Shown here piece after piece: positions 5,152-6,035 of a stretch of 6,035 nucleotides of DNA. The notes beneath the pieces were generated by a model that saw only the letters and a program-made list of their open reading frames with translations, was not told the origin of the DNA and made no database searches. Source of the DNA: Bacteroidales bacterium (GTDB lineage Bacteria > Bacteroidota > Bacteroidia > Bacteroidales > UBA10428); contig JAFGOZ010000254.1 of assembly GCA_016926235.1 (NCBI GenBank), forward strand, positions 1 to 6,035, read 5' to 3'. How positions within the stretch are numbered: the stretch's first letter is position 1; the number at the start of each line of letters is the position of its first letter. Made by a program: the position numbers and the translations under genes.

Positions 5152-5495
5152 GTGGACACTAAAATGTTAGTATTGTATAATATGTTCTATAATGCCTTAT
5201 TATAATACCAATAATGGTGGTATTATTACCTTGAGTGCAGGTTTCCAAGTGTTATAAAATGATGATATAATGCAGGTCTGAACGCTGATCATGACAAGTC
5301 CAGTAATGAAAACCTTCTGTTTTGTGCCCCCTACATCAGTATTTTATGTTGGTTATAACGAATTCTGAAAATTTTTAATACCAAATCTTTATAAGAAAGT
5401 ATGGTTCAAGACAAAATTTATTCGAAGTTCTTGCAGGTAATTCAGGCTTAATTTGACGAGAATTGTCGATTATTTACATACAGACCAACCGGTAA
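5152..5495. other. Intergenic region, no gene seen
   Basis: These 344 bp separate the end of the operon from the convergent repressor gene. All frames are broken by stops within short distances; the longest plausible starts give fewer than about 20 codons. Besides the hairpin at 5202-5226, I see no clear promoter, RNA gene or terminator with a T run. It presumably carries the 3' ends of both transcripts. Confidence 0.5.
5202..5226 (+). terminator. AT-rich hairpin downstream of the operon (possible terminator)
   Basis: ATAATACCA (5202-5210), the loop ATAATGG, then TGGTATTAT (5218-5226) give a 9-bp stem 50 nt after the replication gene's stop. There is no clean T tract behind it (TACCTTGAG), so it is a weak intrinsic terminator at best. 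Position is the main argument; a stem of this length in AT-rich DNA could be chance. Confidence 0.3.
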
Positions 5496-5735
5496 CTACA
5501 AACCTTTGAAAAGTTCCTCTAAGGATATATTATGATATTCAGTAATTTTTAACAATGAAAAGGAATTCCAATATACATTCCCTAATTCGATCGAATTATA
5601 AGCATTCCGGGAGAGTCCAATATTGTTCGCCATTTGGATATACCCAATTTTCTTATCAGATCTTAACTGTTTAATTCTTTTTCCAATCTCCTTCAGTAAT
5701 TCTTGATGTTCTGGTCTTATTGATTTTGGCTTCAT
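5496..5735 (-). CDS. XRE/Cro-family helix-turn-helix transcriptional regulator
   Basis: A 79-aa single-domain DNA-binding protein, about the size of minimal phage and toxin-antitoxin repressors. Helix 1 is ELLKEIGKRIKQLRSDKK (12-29), the HTH is IQMANNIGLSRNAYNSIELG (33-52) with recognition helix S42-E50, and the domain closes with LLKITEYHNISLEELF (61-76). The frame stays open upstream to 5831, but that part would be an unlikely hydrophobic leader and runs through the two operators. The ATG at 5735 is therefore taken as the start. Divergent to it, two palindromes overlap the promoter of a small plus-strand gene. Autorepression together with control of that gene is the natural reading. The minus-strand promoter is less clear (A/T-rich, no exact TAnnTTTG). 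The effector signal is unknown, as there is no ligand or peptidase domain. Confidence 0.88.
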   Translation of the reverse strand: MKPKSIRPEHQELLKEIGKRIKQLRSDKKIGYIQMANNIGLSRNAYNSIELGNVYWNSFSLLKITEYHNISLEELFKGL

Positions 5736-5769
5736 GATGAAAGTATATATGTAAAAGTAAAAAAATATT

Positions 5770-5785
5770 GCCCAATAATTTGGGC
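5770..5785. promoter_or_regulatory. Operator palindrome 1 (GCCCAA-TAAT-TTGGGC)
   Basis: A perfect 6-bp inverted repeat with 4-bp centre, 34 bp upstream of the repressor ATG. Its right half supplies the -33 TTG (5780-5782) of the divergent plus-strand promoter, so a bound dimer would block RNA polymerase. A near-identical copy lies 39 bp away. Confidence 0.7.
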
Positions 5786-5809
5786 TAAGCATTTTTCTTT
5801 TTAACTTTG
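5780..5809 (+). promoter_or_regulatory. Bacteroidota promoter for the 56-aa ORF
   Basis: TTG at 5780-5782 (in TTTGGG), a 19-nt spacer and TAACTTTG at 5802-5809 match the Bacteroidetes -33/-7 consensus (TTG, TAnnTTTG) with ideal spacing. Transcription would begin at about 5815, giving a short leader of about 15 nt to the ATG at 5830. Both promoter elements overlap the palindromic operators. Confidence 0.7.
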
Positions 5810-5824
5810 CCCAATATAATGGGC
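5809..5824. promoter_or_regulatory. Operator palindrome 2 (GCCCAATATAATGGGC)
   Basis: A 5-bp perfect inverted repeat GCCCA..TGGGC with 6-bp centre, sharing GCCCAAT with operator 1 and the same 16-bp length. It begins at the last base of the -7 box and covers the expected transcription start of the plus-strand gene. Confidence 0.7.
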
Positions 5825-5829
5825 GCCAC

Positions 5830-6000
5830 ATGAAAATAAAAAGGAAGTTTTTACATGAATTCTTTACAATTGACTGGGAGAGTCCTGACAGGTATATGGT
5901 ACTAATAGAAACTGTAGATGATCAACCTGTCTCTTTATATTATATTAAAATCCCCCCAGCATGTTTAAAATGCACTTATTATCCATACATTCAGAACTAA
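5830..6000 (+). CDS. Small hypothetical protein (56 aa), divergent partner of the repressor
   Basis: The frame opens with MKIKRKFLHEFFTIDWESPD and closes IPPACLKCTYYPYIQN before TAA at 5998-6000. Residues 22-40 look like two beta strands (YMVLIETVDD, PVSLYYIKI), and CLKC near the end (45-48) is a lone CxxC. Its composition is protein-like, and a near-ideal promoter with operators sits directly in front of it, which supports it as a real gene despite its size. There is no Shine-Dalgarno. The family is not recognised. It could be the regulated small effector of the repressor (for example a toxin-like or accessory protein), or the first of several genes beyond the edge. The last 35 bp of the window show nothing I can name. 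Confidence 0.65.
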   Translation: MKIKRKFLHEFFTIDWESPDRYMVLIETVDDQPVSLYYIKIPPACLKCTYYPYIQN

Positions 6001-6035
6001 AGTTAAAACTGCGTCAATTTTAGGGTATACTTCAA

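Noticed and set aside
5402..5452. Short plus-strand ORF of 16 codons starting ATGGTTCAAGAC
   Set aside because: It has no promoter or ribosome site and is too short to tell from chance.
5736..5831. N-terminal extension of the HTH regulator to 5831
   Set aside because: It would run through both operators and the divergent promoter and add a hydrophobic, low-quality leader before a normal-length XRE domain that starts at 5735.
1..6035. CRISPR array, retron or diversity-generating element
   Set aside because: No regularly spaced direct repeats of 20-40 bp, no reverse transcriptase and no template/variable repeat pair are present.

Overview
The window reads as an AT-rich accessory region of a Bacteroidota (Bacteroidetes) genome. 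The clues are two promoter-like sites with the phylum's -7 motif TAnnTTTG and an upstream TTG, mostly absent Shine-Dalgarno sequences, an RteC-flavoured protein, and a Lin1244/Lin1753-type (DUF4373-like) replication protein typical of mobile elements. No transposase, integrase, rRNA or CRISPR array is visible. Taxonomy is inferred from these signals only.

Left edge, minus strand (1-409): a MazG-like/dCTPase-type nucleotide pyrophosphohydrolase is followed 2 nt after its stop by the first 22 codons of a gene that leaves the window. That gene starts like DUF2075 (schlafen-like/helicase) proteins. By eye this block is richer in GC than the rest.

410-704: a spacer with a degenerate tRNA-like fold on the minus strand and a convincing promoter for the next gene. 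735-1562 (+) encodes an unrecognised, highly charged protein whose C-terminal helical module faintly resembles RteC-type regulators. 1563-1898 is a gap of about 336 bp rich in dyads; it holds only one doubtful ORF and may be a leader or operator region for the following operon.

1899-5151 (+): a tightly packed operon. Two genes (144 and 276 aa) carry one and two copies of the same domain, ending in GRFSGFF, GRFCNPF and GEFSGIF. Two unrecognised proteins (125 and 176 aa) follow, with a possible 17-codon micro-ORF between them. The last gene is a 321-aa Lin1244-type replication protein. Its linker DNA holds six clustered AACCAGC-like repeats followed by a purine-rich tract, a layout like the intragenic origin of phage lambda O. 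The replication gene has the operon's only strong Shine-Dalgarno.

5152-5495 is non-coding, with one AT-rich hairpin after the operon. Right edge: a small XRE/Cro-type repressor (minus strand, 5735-5496) is divergent from a 56-aa ORF (plus strand, 5830-6000). Between them lie two 16-bp GCCCAA..TGGGC-type palindromes that overlap a near-ideal Bacteroidetes promoter, so the pair looks like an autoregulated switch. The most plausible new biology is the duplicated-domain operon joined to a replication gene, together with this switch. Any collective function is inference.
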